Assembly: GCF_000731795.2 (NCBI RefSeq)
Contig: NZ_JGVK01000027.1
Location: 57,248 to 121,247, forward strand
Reading direction: 5' to 3'
Length of the DNA stretch: 64,000 bases
From: Candidatus Photodesmus blepharonis
GTDB taxonomy: Bacteria; Pseudomonadota; Gammaproteobacteria; Enterobacterales; Vibrionaceae
The notes beneath the pieces were generated by a model that was given only the letters and a program-made list of their open reading frames with translations, was not told the origin of the DNA and searched no databases. This document shows, piece by piece, positions 63,931 to 64,000 of the stretch (position 1 is the stretch's first letter; each line of letters opens with the position of its first letter). The position numbers and the translations under genes were made by a program.

Positions 63931-64000
63931 TTGATATTTTTATACGTATCTAATATTTAATACAAAGAATATTGTTGTTCAGCTTATCAAAGATCTTTGA

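Overview
The window is an AT-rich stretch of a gammaproteobacterial chromosome. Nearly every protein reads like a Vibrionaceae orthologue, and the gene order is made of recognisable Vibrio blocks. Family-specific markers are a second EF-G (FusA2) beside radA, a Mn-type family II pyrophosphatase (ppaC), the degQ / zapE-rplM-rpsI-petABC-sspA block, and the nlpD-rpoS-mutS-recA block. Several expected neighbours are missing from otherwise intact blocks. At least one gene (sspB) survives only as a frameshifted fossil, and several 0.3-0.9 kb stretches hold no readable gene. I see no insertion sequence, prophage, CRISPR array or toxin cassette. The best overall reading is a reduced-genome Vibrionaceae symbiont; 'Candidatus Photodesmus' (flashlight-fish luminous symbionts) would fit, but that name is inference.

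Layout. Bases 1-3 kb: htpG (cut by the window edge), adk, hemH. 3-9 kb: fusA2, radA, a decayed 0.87 kb region, an APH/choline-kinase-fold phosphotransferase, rplY. 9-21 kb: degQ, zapE, rplM-rpsI, petABC (cytochrome bc1), sspA, sspB pseudogene, dolP, diaA, lpoA, rsmI. 21-28 kb: parC-parE and gyrA. 28-37 kb: ubiG, a MATE exporter, sppA, another empty 0.86 kb, nrdA-nrdB. 37-40 kb: a small unknown gene with tsaB, then folB and uppP. 40-47.5 kb: ftsB-ispD-ispF, nlpD-rpoS, mutS, recA. 47.5-53 kb: tsaD, the rpsU-dnaG-rpoD macromolecular-synthesis operon, tRNA-Arg(TCT). 53-60 kb: folD, a Pit/DUF47 phosphate pair, trpS, ppaC, argS. 61-64 kb: mreBCD, then a short scrap that looks like the start of rng.

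The gene set is mostly housekeeping. It covers replication, repair and topology (gyrA, parCE, dnaG, recA, mutS, radA, diaA), translation (ribosomal proteins, aminoacyl-tRNA synthetases, EF-G2, two t6A synthesis genes), wall growth and division (mreBCD, ftsB, zapE, lpoA, nlpD, uppP), respiration (petABC, ubiG, hemH), cofactors and isoprenoids (folB, folD, ispDF) and dNTP synthesis (nrdAB). Both sigma-70 and sigma-S are kept, so the cell still has some general stress or stationary-phase control.

The most interesting points are lineage-specific: gyrase and topo IV both carry a serine in place of the glycine of the quinolone-region HPHGD motif, and ParC also has Ser-to-Leu at the classic resistance position; recA has no visible SOS box; a terminator-like hairpin sits in the rpsU leader; and several neighbours appear to have been lost one by one (sspB, yraN, truD-surE-pcm, cinA, recX, plsY, yqeY, maf/rng, degS/zapG). 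I found no clear evidence of a wholly new multi-gene system. Statements about orthologues and gene order rest on recalled family knowledge, not on database searches.
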